A stretch of 64,000 nt of DNA from MPNP01 sp965215545 (lineage in GTDB: Bacteria > Pseudomonadota > Alphaproteobacteria > Rhodobacterales > Rhodobacteraceae). Of this stretch, positions 17,815 to 27,117 are shown piece after piece. The stretch covers positions 2,480,001 to 2,544,000 of the forward strand of contig OZ244066.1 in the NCBI GenBank assembly GCA_965215545.1, in the 5' to 3' direction. Positions within the stretch are counted from its first letter, which is position 1; every line of letters starts with the position of its first letter. A model generated the notes under the pieces. That model was not told the DNA's origin and ran no database searches. It saw nothing but the letters and a program-made list of their open reading frames with translations. Both the position numbers and the translations under genes were made by a program.

Positions 17815-19072
17815 CCGGCGAGGCGGGGCACCGCCCCATATCGGCCCTGCAGATAGCGCCTTCGGAAAGACCGCGCATCACGCGTCTTGTAATTCGAGAA
17901 GGGCGTGAGGCAGGACTCCAGGCCATCACCCTTCTCGACCAACCAGATCTGATCGCGCCCAATGCACTCTTCATCCGTGACGGTCGGGTCATGGGTGGTG
18001 AAGATGAGCTGGGCTTGGTTGGGGTTGGTTTCGGGAGAGGAAAACATCCGTACAATATGGCGGAGAGCAAGGGGGTGCAGGTGCACATCAAGTTCATCAA
18101 CAACGAGTGTATGGCCATTTTCAAGAGAGTTTAGGATCGGGCCGCTGAGGGCGAACAATGTGCGAGTGCCTGAAGATTCATCGTCGAGGTTCAGACGTAT
18201 CTTTGCCTCTGTCTCATCGTTGCGATGGGTGAAAACCTCTATCGCCTTTGCATCCTCGGGAAACAGGGATTTCATTGCCTCCTGATGTTTTGTGAGCAGG
18301 CTTTTGAATCTGGACATTTCAAAAATATCTCGTTCTTTCGTCTCCAAATCTTCCAGCCGCATGTCAGTATCGGCCAGAAATGCCAGCACTGCGGTTTTAT
18401 GATCCTCTTTCCCTTCGTTCAGGTGGAACTCGGTATAATTGCCGATTGAATCCACGCCAGGAATCACCCAAAACTTGCTGGTCAGCCAGTGAAAAGGACG
18501 GCTCATGGACTTGGCATTCAACTGTATGGCGGTGCTGATAAAGAGGGCATTGTCGCGCGTTTGCTCTTTCCAGCTTTGACGTTCGCCTTTGAGGTGCGTT
18601 GAGTTCATTTCCCACGCATAGGCATCATTTTCGGGTTTGTATTCACGGGTGAATATCTGGCGCTGCTTGCGCGTCGCGGAAGGACGTTCAAAAAGCCATT
18701 CCTCCCAGATGCGTTCGGCAGTGTAAGCAAAACCATACTGGAACAGGCTGTCGTCATGCAGGAAAATCACCTCGAATTCCGTCGGTGCATTGCGCCATTT
18801 GGAATGAAAGCCATGGGGTTCGTATTTCTTGGTCAGCAATCTTTCATCCCTGAACGAGTGTCGAACGAAGTCACGAACTGTCGTCATGCTCCTGACAAGA
18901 CCAGACTTTCCGGATCCATTCGCTCCAAAGAGACACGCCTGCCGCAGCACGTGGGGGGCACTATTGTTGCCTGGGCCACAGCATTGGAGTTTTTGCTGTT
19001 CAATGCGGTCATCAGAAATCTTTGCACGCTGCGGAAGGAGCGGTGGTTTTGGACTGAGAATTCAACGAGCAT
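17811..19072 (-). pseudogene. AAA_15/RloA-like ABC-class ATPase, frameshifted at a C6 tract
   Basis: The N-terminus MLVEFSVQNHRSF lies in one frame. The Walker A FGANGSGKS, signature-like SSGTRT, Walker B LVVDELDVHLHP and H-loop TTHDP lie in another. The switch falls near six consecutive C on the coding strand (plus-strand 18953-18958). A seventh C would restore one open frame of 420 codons, reading ATIVPPHVLRQ across the join. The protein belongs to the OLD/RloA group, which pairs with RloB or TOPRIM nucleases in phage defence. An IS66-family element sits 29 bp before the start codon. Confidence 0.75.
18953..18958 (-). repeat. Homopolymer tract that decides the rloA-like reading frame
   Basis: A run of six C on the coding strand, with the gene out of frame at six and in frame at seven. 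It could be a slippage-prone switch, a fixed loss-of-function change or a sequencing error. Confidence 0.6.
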
Positions 19073-19093
19073 GGGGACTTATCCATTTATAAC

Positions 19094-19101
19094 AAACTTT
19101 T
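19094..19101. repeat. Left target-site duplication of IS66-family copy 1
   Basis: AAACTTTT abuts the left terminal repeat of the element and is repeated exactly at 21388-21395. Eight-base duplications are the hallmark of IS66. Confidence 0.9.
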
Positions 19102-19247
19102 GTAACTGCTCACCCCCATGATTCCGTCCTGATGCCGGGCCGCCCGCAGGCGCGGGCTTTCGGTTGCGGCGCGGTGATGGCGACGGGCGGTTGACACCGT
19201 AGACGGATTTCGCTATCGACGGCCATCGTTAGCGACGGGGGCCGCCG

Positions 19248-19907
19248 GTGGGCTACTTCGGATCAAAGGCGACAAGCGGGCTGTGCCAGACGCTTCTGGG
19301 ACTGTTTCCCCCGCACTGCACCTACGTGGAGACGCACCTTGGCGGCGGCGCGCTGATGCGGCGCAAGGCGCCGGCGCTGCGCTCGGTCGGCGTCGACCTG
19401 GACCGGCGCGCGCTGGACGGGTTCGCGTGCGGCTACCCGGTGGAGCTGGTGCACGGCTGCGCCCACGCGTTCCTGGCCGCCTTCCCGTTCCGGGGCACGG
19501 AGCTGGTCTACAGCGACCCGCCGTACCTGCGGTCGACGCGCCTGTCGGACCGGCGCTACCGCCACGACTACACCGAGGCCGACCATGTCGCCCTGCTTGA
19601 CCTGCTCGGGGGGCTGCCCTGCCAGGTGATGGTCTCGGGCCATCCCTCCACCCTTTACGACGAAGCGCTGCGGGACTGGCGGCGGGTCGCGCTTCAGGTG
19701 ACGACCCGGGGCCGGGTGCGCACCGAGGTGGTGTGGCTCAACTTCACGCCCGGCAAGGCGCACTGGCCCGGCCACGCCGGGCGGAACGCGACCGACCGCC
19801 AGCGCATCAGGCGCAAGGCCGCCCGCTGGGCCGAGGGCTACCGGAGGATGCCGCCGGGCGAGCGCCAGGCGGTGATGGCGGCGATCATGGCCGTGGAGGC
19901 GGAGTGA
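19248..19907 (+). CDS. D12-class DNA adenine methyltransferase carried by the IS (copy 1)
   Basis: A 219-aa protein beginning MGYFGSKATSGLCQ with a GTG start. The SAM-binding LGGGALM (residues 31-37) precedes the catalytic DPPY at residues 90-93, the order of Dam-type (alpha group) N6-adenine methyltransferases. LRSVGVDLD is the acidic strand after motif I. The specificity region is short compared with Dam (about 270 aa), so the recognition site cannot be guessed. TGA overlaps the transposase ATG (TGATG at 19905-19909), so its translation is coupled. It may methylate the element or host DNA to modulate transposition or evade restriction; this is inference. Confidence 0.85.
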   Translation: MGYFGSKATSGLCQTLLGLFPPHCTYVETHLGGGALMRRKAPALRSVGVDLDRRALDGFACGYPVELVHGCAHAFLAAFPFRGTELVYSDPPYLRSTRLSDRRYRHDYTEADHVALLDLLGGLPCQVMVSGHPSTLYDEALRDWRRVALQVTTRGRVRTEVVWLNFTPGKAHWPGHAGRNATDRQRIRRKAARWAEGYRRMPPGERQAVMAAIMAVEAE

Positions 19908-21367
19908 TGGCGACGGTGAACGCTGCCTCGCTGCGCGGGCGGCTGGACGACTGCCGGGCCCGGTTCGACGACATCAGGCGGAGGGGTGAGGCGGGCGCGG
20001 ACACCCTCGCGCTGATCAACGCCCTGTTCCTGCTGCTCGACATCCTGGTGGCGGTGTTCCTCGAGAGGGCGACGCCGAAGACCAGCGCCAACTCCTCCCT
20101 TCCGCCATCGCAGACGGACGGGGACGGGACCGCGCGGCGTGCCGGCGGGGGCGCAAACGGCAAAGGCGCGCAGCCGAACCGGCAGATCGGCGGCAACATG
20201 CGCAGGACCACCGTCGAGGAGACGGCCACGGTCGAGGCCTGCGGGACCTGCGGCGCCGACCTCTCAGGCGTCGACCCCGTCGCCCGGGAGTGCCGCGTCC
20301 TGTACGACATCGTCTTCGAGGTCGTCGAGCGCCGCGTGGACGCCGAGGTCAAGGAATGTCCCGCGTGCCGGGCCCGAACCAGGGGCCGGTTCCCCGACGG
20401 CATGCCCGGCCCGCTCCAGTACGGCCCCGGCCTGCAGGCCTTCACCGTCAACCTGCTGATCGCGCAGATGCTCTCGCTGAACCGGGCCGTCGCCCTGGTC
20501 CACGCGACCTGCGGCCTGAAGCTCTCCGAGGCCACCTGCCTGGGCTACGTCCGGCGCCTTCACGACGCACTCGGACCGTGGGAGGAGGCCGCCACCGCCA
20601 TGCTCCTGGAGATGCCGGTGCTGAACGTCGACGAGACATCGCTGCGGGTGGACGGCAGGAACCACTGGATCCACGTCTGCTCGGGTGGGGACATCACGGT
20701 CAAGCGGCTGCACCGCAGGCGCGGAGGCGAGGCCATCGACGACATCGGCATCATCCCCCGGCACCGGGGCGTCATCGTCCACGACTTCTGGAAGGCCTAC
20801 CTCACCGACACGAACTGCAAGCACCAGCTGTGCTGCAGCCACCTGCTGCGCGAGCTCCAGGCCGTGACCGACAGCAACGGCTGGCCGTGGGCCGGGAGGA
20901 TGCGGAAGCTGCTGCTCATCGCGCGGCGGCAGGTCATGCGACGGCCGGACCGGCGGCTCTCCATGCGGCACTACAGGGTCATCGCGCGGTGCTACGGGGA
21001 GATCCTGGAGCGGGGCCGGCGGGAGATGCCCGCGGTCCCGAAGCGGGAGAGGGGCCGCCGCGGACCGGTCGCGAAGTCCGACGCCCACAACCTCCTCGAG
21101 CGCCTCGCCGCACACCGGGGAAACGTCCTGCGCTTCACGAGGCGCGCCGACACCCCGTTCTCGAACAACAGGGCGGAGCGGGACATCAGGATGGCCAAGG
21201 TTAAGCAGAAGGTGTCAGGCTGCTTCCGCACCGTGGCGTTCGCGGAAGCGTACTACCGGATATCGAGCTACCTCCAGACCATGACGGCGCTCGGATACAA
21301 CCCGCTCGTCGCAATCACCATCGCCCTGCAGGGCAAGGCCGTTGACTGCCTCGACGAAGGTAGCTGA
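19907..21367 (+). CDS. IS66-family transposase (copy 1), 486 aa
   Basis: An N-terminal helical region is followed by the SSLPPSQTD motif typical of IS66 TnpC. A zinc-finger-like region has CGTCG and CPAC pairs (about residues 105-155). The DDE catalytic core follows, with residues in VLNVDETSLRVDG, IVHDFWKAY and FSNNRAERDIRMAKVKQKVSG. The C-terminal tail (SSYLQTMTALGYNPLVAI) is also conserved. ATG 19907 is preferred over the longer upstream frame because it overlaps the methyltransferase stop. The gene is intact, so the element is probably mobile. Confidence 0.93.
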   Translation: MATVNAASLRGRLDDCRARFDDIRRRGEAGADTLALINALFLLLDILVAVFLERATPKTSANSSLPPSQTDGDGTARRAGGGANGKGAQPNRQIGGNMRRTTVEETATVEACGTCGADLSGVDPVARECRVLYDIVFEVVERRVDAEVKECPACRARTRGRFPDGMPGPLQYGPGLQAFTVNLLIAQMLSLNRAVALVHATCGLKLSEATCLGYVRRLHDALGPWEEAATAMLLEMPVLNVDETSLRVDGRNHWIHVCSGGDITVKRLHRRRGGEAIDDIGIIPRHRGVIVHDFWKAYLTDTNCKHQLCCSHLLRELQAVTDSNGWPWAGRMRKLLLIARRQVMRRPDRRLSMRHYRVIARCYGEILERGRREMPAVPKRERGRRGPVAKSDAHNLLERLAAHRGNVLRFTRRADTPFSNNRAERDIRMAKVKQKVSGCFRTVAFAEAYYRISSYLQTMTALGYNPLVAITIALQGKAVDCLDEGS

Positions 21368-21387
21368 TAACGGGGGCAAGTAGTTAC

Positions 21388-21395
21388 AAACTTTT
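21388..21395. repeat. Right target-site duplication of copy 1
   Basis: AAACTTTT directly follows the right terminal repeat and matches 19094-19101. Confidence 0.9.
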
Positions 21396-21954
21396 TTGTG
21401 TTTTCTTGCATTTATAGGTGCTTTCTTTTGAATATCAAGAACGTCAACTTGACGACTCCAACTGCAGGAACGAGATTGGGCGGCAGAGCATCAGGCAAAT
21501 TGACAGAATGTAGCCGTAGCGGTTTGCCGTCATCCGGGGGTTCGTCCTGCAATCATTTGTCCCGGCTCACACTGGTTGCAACTGGAAGGAGGGGTCCGGG
21601 CCGCTCCTTGGCGTGCACCCTGGTGAGTTCGGCAGTGGCGATATTGGTAGGCGAGGGTCTACTTGGGGATATGGCATGAGCCTGGGATGATAGGGTCGGT
21701 GATGTCATGGTCTGATGTTGTGGCCTTCAGAGATTGATCATTCACCCCGAGCTCGACAGTTCGGAGGAATGCACCACCACCCTGGTTAAGGAATCTGCCA
21801 GACGTCAAGACAGTCTCCCCGATCGCCATATCCTGGCAGCCTGACAACAGGGCCTGGAGTGGCTTGAAACCGGCGGGCATTGCGTTGTATACTGGGCCCA
21901 TTGACGCATCGTGCGCATGACAACAGCCTTTCCATCTGCAAGACGTGGTGTTCA
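21396..21954. other. Gene-free stretch between IS copy 1 and secG
   Basis: About 560 bases hold no supported gene. tpiA, the usual secG neighbour, is absent. Part of this DNA must be the original upstream region of the rloA-like gene, since the IS split it, and the remainder should hold the secG promoter. Confidence 0.5.
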
Positions 21955-22317
21955 ATGAGCAATGTCTTCCTTGTCGTCCACCTGATCCTGGCGCTGGGCC
22001 TGATCGGGATTGTCCTCATCCAGCGATCCGAGGGTGGGGCGCTGGGGATTGGCGGCGGCAATCTGATGACAGGACGTCAGTCTGCCACGGCGCTCAGCAA
22101 GGCAACATGGATTGTGGCCACGGCGTTCCTGTGCGTCTCGCTTGTCCTGACGATCCTGACGGCTCGGGAACAGTCCAGCGATTCGATCATCGAACGGTTG
22201 GGGGGTGACCTTGCGACCGAGACGGACTCGGCCAACCCACAGCTGGATTTCAATCCCAGTGACCTGTTGCCGGCGGATGACAGGAGTGCACCGGCCCAAC
22301 CCCCCAAGGTCGAGTAG
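21955..22317 (+). CDS. secG: Preprotein translocase subunit SecG
   Basis: A small subunit of the SecYEG channel with two transmembrane helices: VFLVVHLILALGLIGIVLIQ, and IVATAFLCVSLVLTILTA. Between them is the conserved cytoplasmic loop ending SEGGALGIGGG. Length is 120 aa with an acidic, Pro-rich tail as usual. ATG 21955 is used; the longer frame to 21880 has no family support. It is followed by pyrG, a common alphaproteobacterial neighbour. Confidence 0.92.
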   Translation: MSNVFLVVHLILALGLIGIVLIQRSEGGALGIGGGNLMTGRQSATALSKATWIVATAFLCVSLVLTILTAREQSSDSIIERLGGDLATETDSANPQLDFNPSDLLPADDRSAPAQPPKVE

Positions 22318-22488
22318 TGCATCCGGTCGTGAACCGGTCGATGCCCGTCAGATGTTGAATTGAACCCTTCCGTCGGCGAATCTTCTCGTCTGACGCTGGT
22401 CGACCCGGTTGATTTTTGCTATCCTCCGGGATCCGTGAGCATCACGGCAAGAGCCGTGATGACGACTTTGGACTGAGGGTCTTCACGC

Positions 22489-24138
22489 GTGTCACGGTAT
22501 GTCTTCATCACCGGCGGGGTCGTCTCATCGTTGGGCAAGGGCCTGATGGCTGCATCGCTGGGTGCGCTGTTGCAGGCTCGGGGCTACAGGGTCCGAATCC
22601 GCAAGCTCGATCCCTATCTCAATGTCGATCCCGGGACGATGAGTCCCTATGAGCACGGTGAAGTCTTCGTGACTGACGATGGCGCGGAAACCGATCTCGA
22701 TATCGGTCACTATGAGCGCTTCACCGGGGTGATGGCAACACGCACCGATTCAGTGTCTTCGGGTCAGATTTACTCCAGGGTGCTCGAGCAGGAGAGACTG
22801 GGCAAGTATCTGGGGTCCACGATCCAGGTCATCCCGCATGTGACGAACGAGATCAAGGCATTCATCGCCCATGATACAGGTGATGCCGATTTCGTTCTGT
22901 GCGAGATCGGCGGCACCGTGGGTGATATCGAAGGTCTGCCGTTCTTCGAGGCCATCCGGCAGTTTGCCCTTGAGGGACCGCCTGACAATTGTGTGTTCGT
23001 TCATCTGACCCTGATTCCCTATCTCGAGGCCTGTGGTGAGCTCAAGACCAAACCGACACAGCATTCAGTCAAGGAACTGCGTTCGATCGGGATCGTGCCG
23101 GATGTGATCGTCTGTCGTTCCGACGCGCCCTTGCCCGATAAGGAAAGGCGCAAGATTGCCCTGTTCTGCAATGTGCACCAGGATGCGGTGGTCTCCTCGC
23201 AGACCATGAAATCGATCTACTACGCCCCCATCGCCTACCATGAGCAGGGCCTTGATTCGGTTGTGCTGCGCTCGTTTGGCATGCAGGATGCCAGGAAACC
23301 GGACATGAGCCAATGGCAGGATGTCTGGTGGCGGATCAGCAACAGTATCGGCTCTGTCAAGGTGGCCGTTGTTGGCAAGTATACGGCACTTGAGGATTCC
23401 TACAAGTCCATCAGTGAAGCCCTGATCCATGGGGGGATTGCCAATCGGGTGCAGGTGAATGCGGAATTCATCGAATCAGACATTTTTGAAACCACCGATC
23501 CCGGTCTTCATCTGGACGGATGTGATGCCATCCTTGTGCCGGGCGGGTTTGGTGGCCGTGGGATTGAGGGCAAGATTCGGGCCGCTGAGTATGCCCGGCT
23601 CGAGCGGATCCCCTACCTCGGCATCTGTCTTGGCATGCAGACGGCCATCATTGATGCCGCCCGCAATCTCCTTGGCATTCCCAATGCCGGCTCGGAAGAG
23701 TTCGCCATGGAAAGGGGTGGCAACGGTGCCGACATCGAACCCATCATCTTCTATCTCAAGAAATGGCAGCAGGGTGAGGAGACCATCGTGCGGGCACCCG
23801 AGGATGACAAGGGGGCAACCATGCGCCTTGGAGCCTATGCGGCCATCCTTGATCCCGACAGTCTGGCCTACCAGCAATATGGGTGCCAGGAGATCTCGGA
23901 ACGCCATCGGCACCGATTCGAGGTCGATGTGACCTATCGGGAGAAACTGCAGGAAAAGGGCGTGATCTTCTCTGGCATGTCACCCGATGGCACCCTGCCT
24001 GAAATCATGGAACTCCGCGGCCACCCCTGGTTCATCGGTGTCCAATTCCATCCTGAACTCAAGTCCCGACCCCTTGATCCCCACCCCCTCTTTACCGGCT
24101 TTATCCGAGCTGCCCTCGAGCAATCCCGCCTGCTTTGA
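22489..24138 (+). CDS. pyrG: CTP synthase
   Basis: Makes CTP from UTP, ATP and glutamine. The synthetase domain starts with RYVFITGGVVSSLGKG and includes KLDPYLNVDPGTMSP. The glutamine amidotransferase domain has the nucleophile in LGICLGMQ (Cys380) and a C-terminal FHPE. At 549 aa it is a normal full-length enzyme. It starts with GTG at 22489. In this group of bacteria it forms a conserved pair with secG. Confidence 0.97.
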   Translation: MSRYVFITGGVVSSLGKGLMAASLGALLQARGYRVRIRKLDPYLNVDPGTMSPYEHGEVFVTDDGAETDLDIGHYERFTGVMATRTDSVSSGQIYSRVLEQERLGKYLGSTIQVIPHVTNEIKAFIAHDTGDADFVLCEIGGTVGDIEGLPFFEAIRQFALEGPPDNCVFVHLTLIPYLEACGELKTKPTQHSVKELRSIGIVPDVIVCRSDAPLPDKERRKIALFCNVHQDAVVSSQTMKSIYYAPIAYHEQGLDSVVLRSFGMQDARKPDMSQWQDVWWRISNSIGSVKVAVVGKYTALEDSYKSISEALIHGGIANRVQVNAEFIESDIFETTDPGLHLDGCDAILVPGGFGGRGIEGKIRAAEYARLERIPYLGICLGMQTAIIDAARNLLGIPNAGSEEFAMERGGNGADIEPIIFYLKKWQQGEETIVRAPEDDKGATMRLGAYAAILDPDSLAYQQYGCQEISERHRHRFEVDVTYREKLQEKGVIFSGMSPDGTLPEIMELRGHPWFIGVQFHPELKSRPLDPHPLFTGFIRAALEQSRLL

Positions 24139-24385
24139 GGTCCGTCCGGGGAAGGCCGATCAGCCCCCTGTTCCGGAACGCCCCCAATCTGGCACAACTC
24201 TGCCGGACTGACACGATGATGGCCAACTCCACCTATATGTTACTGCAAGGGGGTCGGGTCATCCTGTTTGCAGGAAGGCTGGCTTGTGCTTGAAGGGAGG
24301 AGCCGGTAGATTTGATCGTGTTCCAATCCACTCAACCCATGCAGATGCAATCCAAGCAGGAGATGCCGATGGCATCAGGATCACC

Positions 24386-25078
24386 ATGACCCAGGGACCA
24401 CGCATCCGGTCGGACCGGAGTGTCACTGTGCTTGGAGGCGGATCCTGCACCCAGCAGCAGTTGGCAGGGGCCCTGGCGATGGCGCCAGTGCTTGTTGCCG
24501 CCAATGGAGGTGCTGCCAATGCCGAAAGGCATGGGCATGATCCTGACCATGTGGTCGGTGATGGCGACTCCCTGCCGGCCGGATGGGCTGCAGAGTCAGC
24601 CTCACGTTCCCATCGAATTCCCGAGCAGGACACCACCGACTTTGACAAATGCATCCGCTCGATTGAGGCACCGACCATCCTGGGTGTTGGTGTCCTCGCG
24701 CCCCGTCTGGATCATGGTCTGGCCAGTCTCGGGACATTGTTCAAATATCGTGATCGCCGGATTGTCCTCCTTGGCGATGGTGATGTCTGTGCCGTCATTC
24801 CGCCCGTTCTCAAGATGACTGTCAATCCCGGCACCCGACTCTCGATTTATCCGTTCGCGCCCTCCCTGGTCTGGTCGAAGGGATTGAAGTGGGAGCTTGC
24901 GGGGCTTCGCCTGTCCCCCGAAGGCCAGCTTGGCGTCTCCAATGAAGTGACTGCAGGAGACGTCCTCTTGCGACCGGAGACCCCCGGCTGTCTCGTGATC
25001 ATGCCAGCCGAGATCCTGCCAGAGCTGGTCAGGGCCCTGGAGGCCACATCACCCTGGCCCGGGATAGACAGGACATGA
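24386..25078 (+). CDS. thiN: Thiamine pyrophosphokinase
   Basis: Transfers pyrophosphate from ATP to thiamine. The N-terminal catalytic domain shows VTVLGGG, VLVAANGGA and DHVVGDGDSLP, the latter corresponding to the GD-DS active-site motif. The C-terminal thiamine-binding domain has TRLSIYPFAP and TAGDVLLRPE. ATG 24386 has CAGGA six bases upstream and matches the family N-terminus; the frame extends to 24284 without similarity. The 230-aa length is normal. No TPP riboswitch was recognised upstream. Confidence 0.85.
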   Translation: MTQGPRIRSDRSVTVLGGGSCTQQQLAGALAMAPVLVAANGGAANAERHGHDPDHVVGDGDSLPAGWAAESASRSHRIPEQDTTDFDKCIRSIEAPTILGVGVLAPRLDHGLASLGTLFKYRDRRIVLLGDGDVCAVIPPVLKMTVNPGTRLSIYPFAPSLVWSKGLKWELAGLRLSPEGQLGVSNEVTAGDVLLRPETPGCLVIMPAEILPELVRALEATSPWPGIDRT

Positions 25079-25191
25079 CGGTACGTGTTCGACGGCCGGC
25101 CGCAGCACAAGGATCTGGTCGCGTCCCTCGAGACGGTCCTGCATGCGCCCGCGGCGGCCGATCCGGAGACAGAATCCCCCAAGCCCCCCGC

Positions 25192-25353
25192 TTGACCGAG
25201 GCGGCGTTGGTGGCGCTGCGCCCCCATGCCCGCGCCTGGTGGGAGTCCCTCAGCGAGGACGCACGGGAGGTCGAGCGAGCCCCCCTTGATGATCTGCCCG
25301 ATGGGGTGATTCTGGATATCCTGCTGGCCAAGGGCACGATCCCGCGGCCGTGA
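25192..25353 (+). CDS. Small hypothetical protein, 53 aa (low support)
   Basis: Begins with TTG (TEAALVALRPHARAWWES) and ends LLAKGTIPRP. The TTG overlaps the stop of a preceding frame (VFDGRPQHKDLVASLETVL, about 25085-25195) by TTGA. That preceding frame itself looks like the C-terminal scrap of a longer gene. The two may be the trailing edge of a plasmid-like replication or mobilisation region facing parA. No family is recognised. Confidence 0.4.
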   Translation: MTEAALVALRPHARAWWESLSEDAREVERAPLDDLPDGVILDILLAKGTIPRP

Positions 25354-25362
25354 CCGGACGCG

Positions 25363-25605
25363 CTACGCCCCGCGGTCCCCCGCAGCATACACCTGCCACA
25401 GCCGTTCGATCATCTGGCCCTGGGTGAGCCCGAGGCGCTCGGCCTCGTCGGCAATGGCCACACCCGTGGCCGGCAGGACCTTCGGGTGCAACTGATGGGT
25501 GCGCGGACTGGGCTTGCGACGCGGGGCGCGATCGGCAAACCCGCGGGCCGCCCGGATCTCCTCGACGGACTCCCGCTTCGGTCGGGCTTTCAATCCCTTA
25601 AGCAT
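25363..25605 (-). CDS. Putative ParA partner / DNA-binding protein, 80 aa
   Basis: A basic N-terminus (MLKGLKARPKRESVEE) and a C-terminal segment (HQLHPKVLPATGVAIADEAERLGLTQGQMIERLW) resemble ribbon-helix-helix style DNA-binding proteins that accompany small ParA ATPases. The start ATG overlaps the parA stop by 8 bp, so the two are translated together. A centromere-binding role is inferred from position and size. A remote similarity search is needed. Confidence 0.6.
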   Translation of the reverse strand: MLKGLKARPKRESVEEIRAARGFADRAPRRKPSPRTHQLHPKVLPATGVAIADEAERLGLTQGQMIERLWQVYAAGDRGA

Positions 25606-26275
25606 GCTCGGTGATGCGCTCATACACGGCCTCCATAAATCCCTGGGCATTCTCCTGCGCCCGGTCCACCCGGCCCCCGGTCACAATCTCGGGGTCGTTC
25701 ATCATGGCCGTCAGATCGCCGCCATGGGCGAAGATCTCGGCAAAGGCGGCCCGCTGCACCAGCGAGGGCACGATCACATCCACGCCCGCCGCCGCCAGCT
25801 GGTCCTCGAGGGCCCGCTGCACCCGCGTCTTCATGGCGGCGCTGGTCTTGGTGAGCACCACCGCATGCGGGATGGCCCGGCCCAATGCCTCTTCCTCTTC
25901 GCGCACCAGCCCCAGCGCCTCGGAACCCACCTCGGCATCAAGCGCCGTGGCCTGCATCGGCACGATCACGAGATCGGCCTGGGCGATGGCACGGCTGACG
26001 ATCTGCGAGGCGATCCCCTCGAGGTCGACAACGACAATCCGCCCGTCCCCATCGGTAGCCCGGATCCGGGGCACCAGCTCGGCCCGCTGCACATCACTGA
26101 CAATCTCGACATTGGCAGGCAGGCCCCGCTCGCCCCAGCGGGTCAGGGAGCGGTTGGGGTCGCAATCCAGGGCGGTCACCGGCACACCCTGCCGGGCAAA
26201 CTCGGTGACCAGCAGCACGGCGCAGGTGGACTTGCCGCAGCCGCCCTTGGGGCTGGCCATGACGATGACGGGCAT
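25598..26275 (-). CDS. parA: ParA-family partition ATPase, 225 aa
   Basis: The deviant Walker A KGGCGKS is at residues 10-16, followed by LDCDPNRSLTRWGERG (motif A') and IVVVDLEG (Walker B). The ILVP/VLTKTSAAM region near residue 140 is also typical. The short form without an N-terminal helix-turn-helix matches type Ib or VirC1/plasmid-type ParA. Its location beside thiN and an IS, together with its small partner gene, suggests an integrated plasmid segment rather than the chromosomal parAB locus. IS66-family copy 2 is inserted 36 bp upstream of the start. Confidence 0.88.
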   Translation of the reverse strand: MPVIVMASPKGGCGKSTCAVLLVTEFARQGVPVTALDCDPNRSLTRWGERGLPANVEIVSDVQRAELVPRIRATDGDGRIVVVDLEGIASQIVSRAIAQADLVIVPMQATALDAEVGSEALGLVREEEEALGRAIPHAVVLTKTSAAMKTRVQRALEDQLAAAGVDVIVPSLVQRAAFAEIFAHGGDLTAMMNDPEIVTGGRVDRAQENAQGFMEAVYERITEHA

Positions 26276-26303
26276 GGGGCTGTCCCCTGATATGAATACC
26301 TAA

Positions 26304-26311
26304 CCGGAAAC
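26304..26311. repeat. Left target-site duplication of IS66-family copy 2
   Basis: CCGGAAAC precedes the left end and recurs at 28598-28605. It differs from the duplication of copy 1, so the two insertions were independent. Confidence 0.9.
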
Positions 26312-26457
26312 GTAACTGCTCACCCCCATGATTCCGTCCTGATGCCGGGCCGCCCGCAGGCGCGGGCTTTCGGTTGCGGCGCGGTGATGGCGACGGGCGG
26401 TTGACACCGTAGACGGATTTCGCTATCGACGGCCATCGTTAGCGACGGGGGCCGCCG

Positions 26458-27117
26458 GTGGGCTACTTCGGATCAAAGGCGACAAGCGGGCTGTGCCAGA
26501 CGCTTCTGGGACTGTTTCCCCCGCACTGCACCTACGTGGAGACGCACCTTGGCGGCGGCGCGCTGATGCGGCGCAAGGCGCCGGCGCTGCGCTCGGTCGG
26601 CGTCGACCTGGACCGGCGCGCGCTGGACGGGTTCGCGTGCGGCTACCCGGTGGAGCTGGTGCACGGCTGCGCCCACGCGTTCCTGGCCGCCTTCCCGTTC
26701 CGGGGCACGGAGCTGGTCTACAGCGACCCGCCGTACCTGCGGTCGACGCGCCTGTCGGACCGGCGCTACCGCCACGACTACACCGAGGCCGACCATGTCG
26801 CCCTGCTTGACCTGCTCGGGGGGCTGCCCTGCCAGGTGATGGTCTCGGGCCATCCCTCCACCCTTTACGACGAAGCGCTGCGGGACTGGCGGCGGGTCGC
26901 GCTTCAGGTGACGACCCGGGGCCGGGTGCGCACCGAGGTGGTGTGGCTCAACTTCACGCCCGGCAAGGCGCACTGGCCCGGCCACGCCGGGCGGAACGCG
27001 ACCGACCGCCAGCGCATCAGGCGCAAGGCCGCCCGCTGGGCCGAGGGCTACCGGAGGATGCCGCCGGGCGAGCGCCAGGCGGTGATGGCGGCGATCATGG
27101 CCGTGGAGGCGGAGTGA
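26458..27117 (+). CDS. D12-class DNA adenine methyltransferase carried by the IS (copy 2)
   Basis: The translation is identical to the copy 1 gene at 19248-19907: GTG start, LGGGALM and DPPY motifs, TGATG junction with the transposase. With two intact copies in the same cell, the passenger's dosage would be doubled. Confidence 0.85.
   Translation: MGYFGSKATSGLCQTLLGLFPPHCTYVETHLGGGALMRRKAPALRSVGVDLDRRALDGFACGYPVELVHGCAHAFLAAFPFRGTELVYSDPPYLRSTRLSDRRYRHDYTEADHVALLDLLGGLPCQVMVSGHPSTLYDEALRDWRRVALQVTTRGRVRTEVVWLNFTPGKAHWPGHAGRNATDRQRIRRKAARWAEGYRRMPPGERQAVMAAIMAVEAE

Larger units (their letters stand above)
19102..21387 (+). mobile_element. IS66-family element with methyltransferase passenger, copy 1 (2286 bp)
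   Basis: The ends are imperfect inverted repeats: GTAACTGCTCACCCCC on the left, and GTAACTACTTGCCCCC when the right end is read inward. It carries two genes, a Dam-like methyltransferase and the IS66 transposase, on one strand with a TGATG overlap. Copy 2 at 26312-28597 has the same length and appears identical at every stretch compared. Only one transposase gene is present, with no IS66 tnpA or tnpB. It is inserted just upstream of the rloA-like gene. Confidence 0.93.

Noticed and set aside
19263..21115. Long open frames antisense to or shifted within the IS66-family element (for example minus 20264-21115 and plus 20290-21204)
   Set aside because: Shadows created by very high GC in the real methyltransferase and transposase genes; same shadows appear in copy 2.
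24139..24385. TPP riboswitch upstream of thiN
   Set aside because: The conserved CUGAGA and thi-box sequences were not found in this interval.
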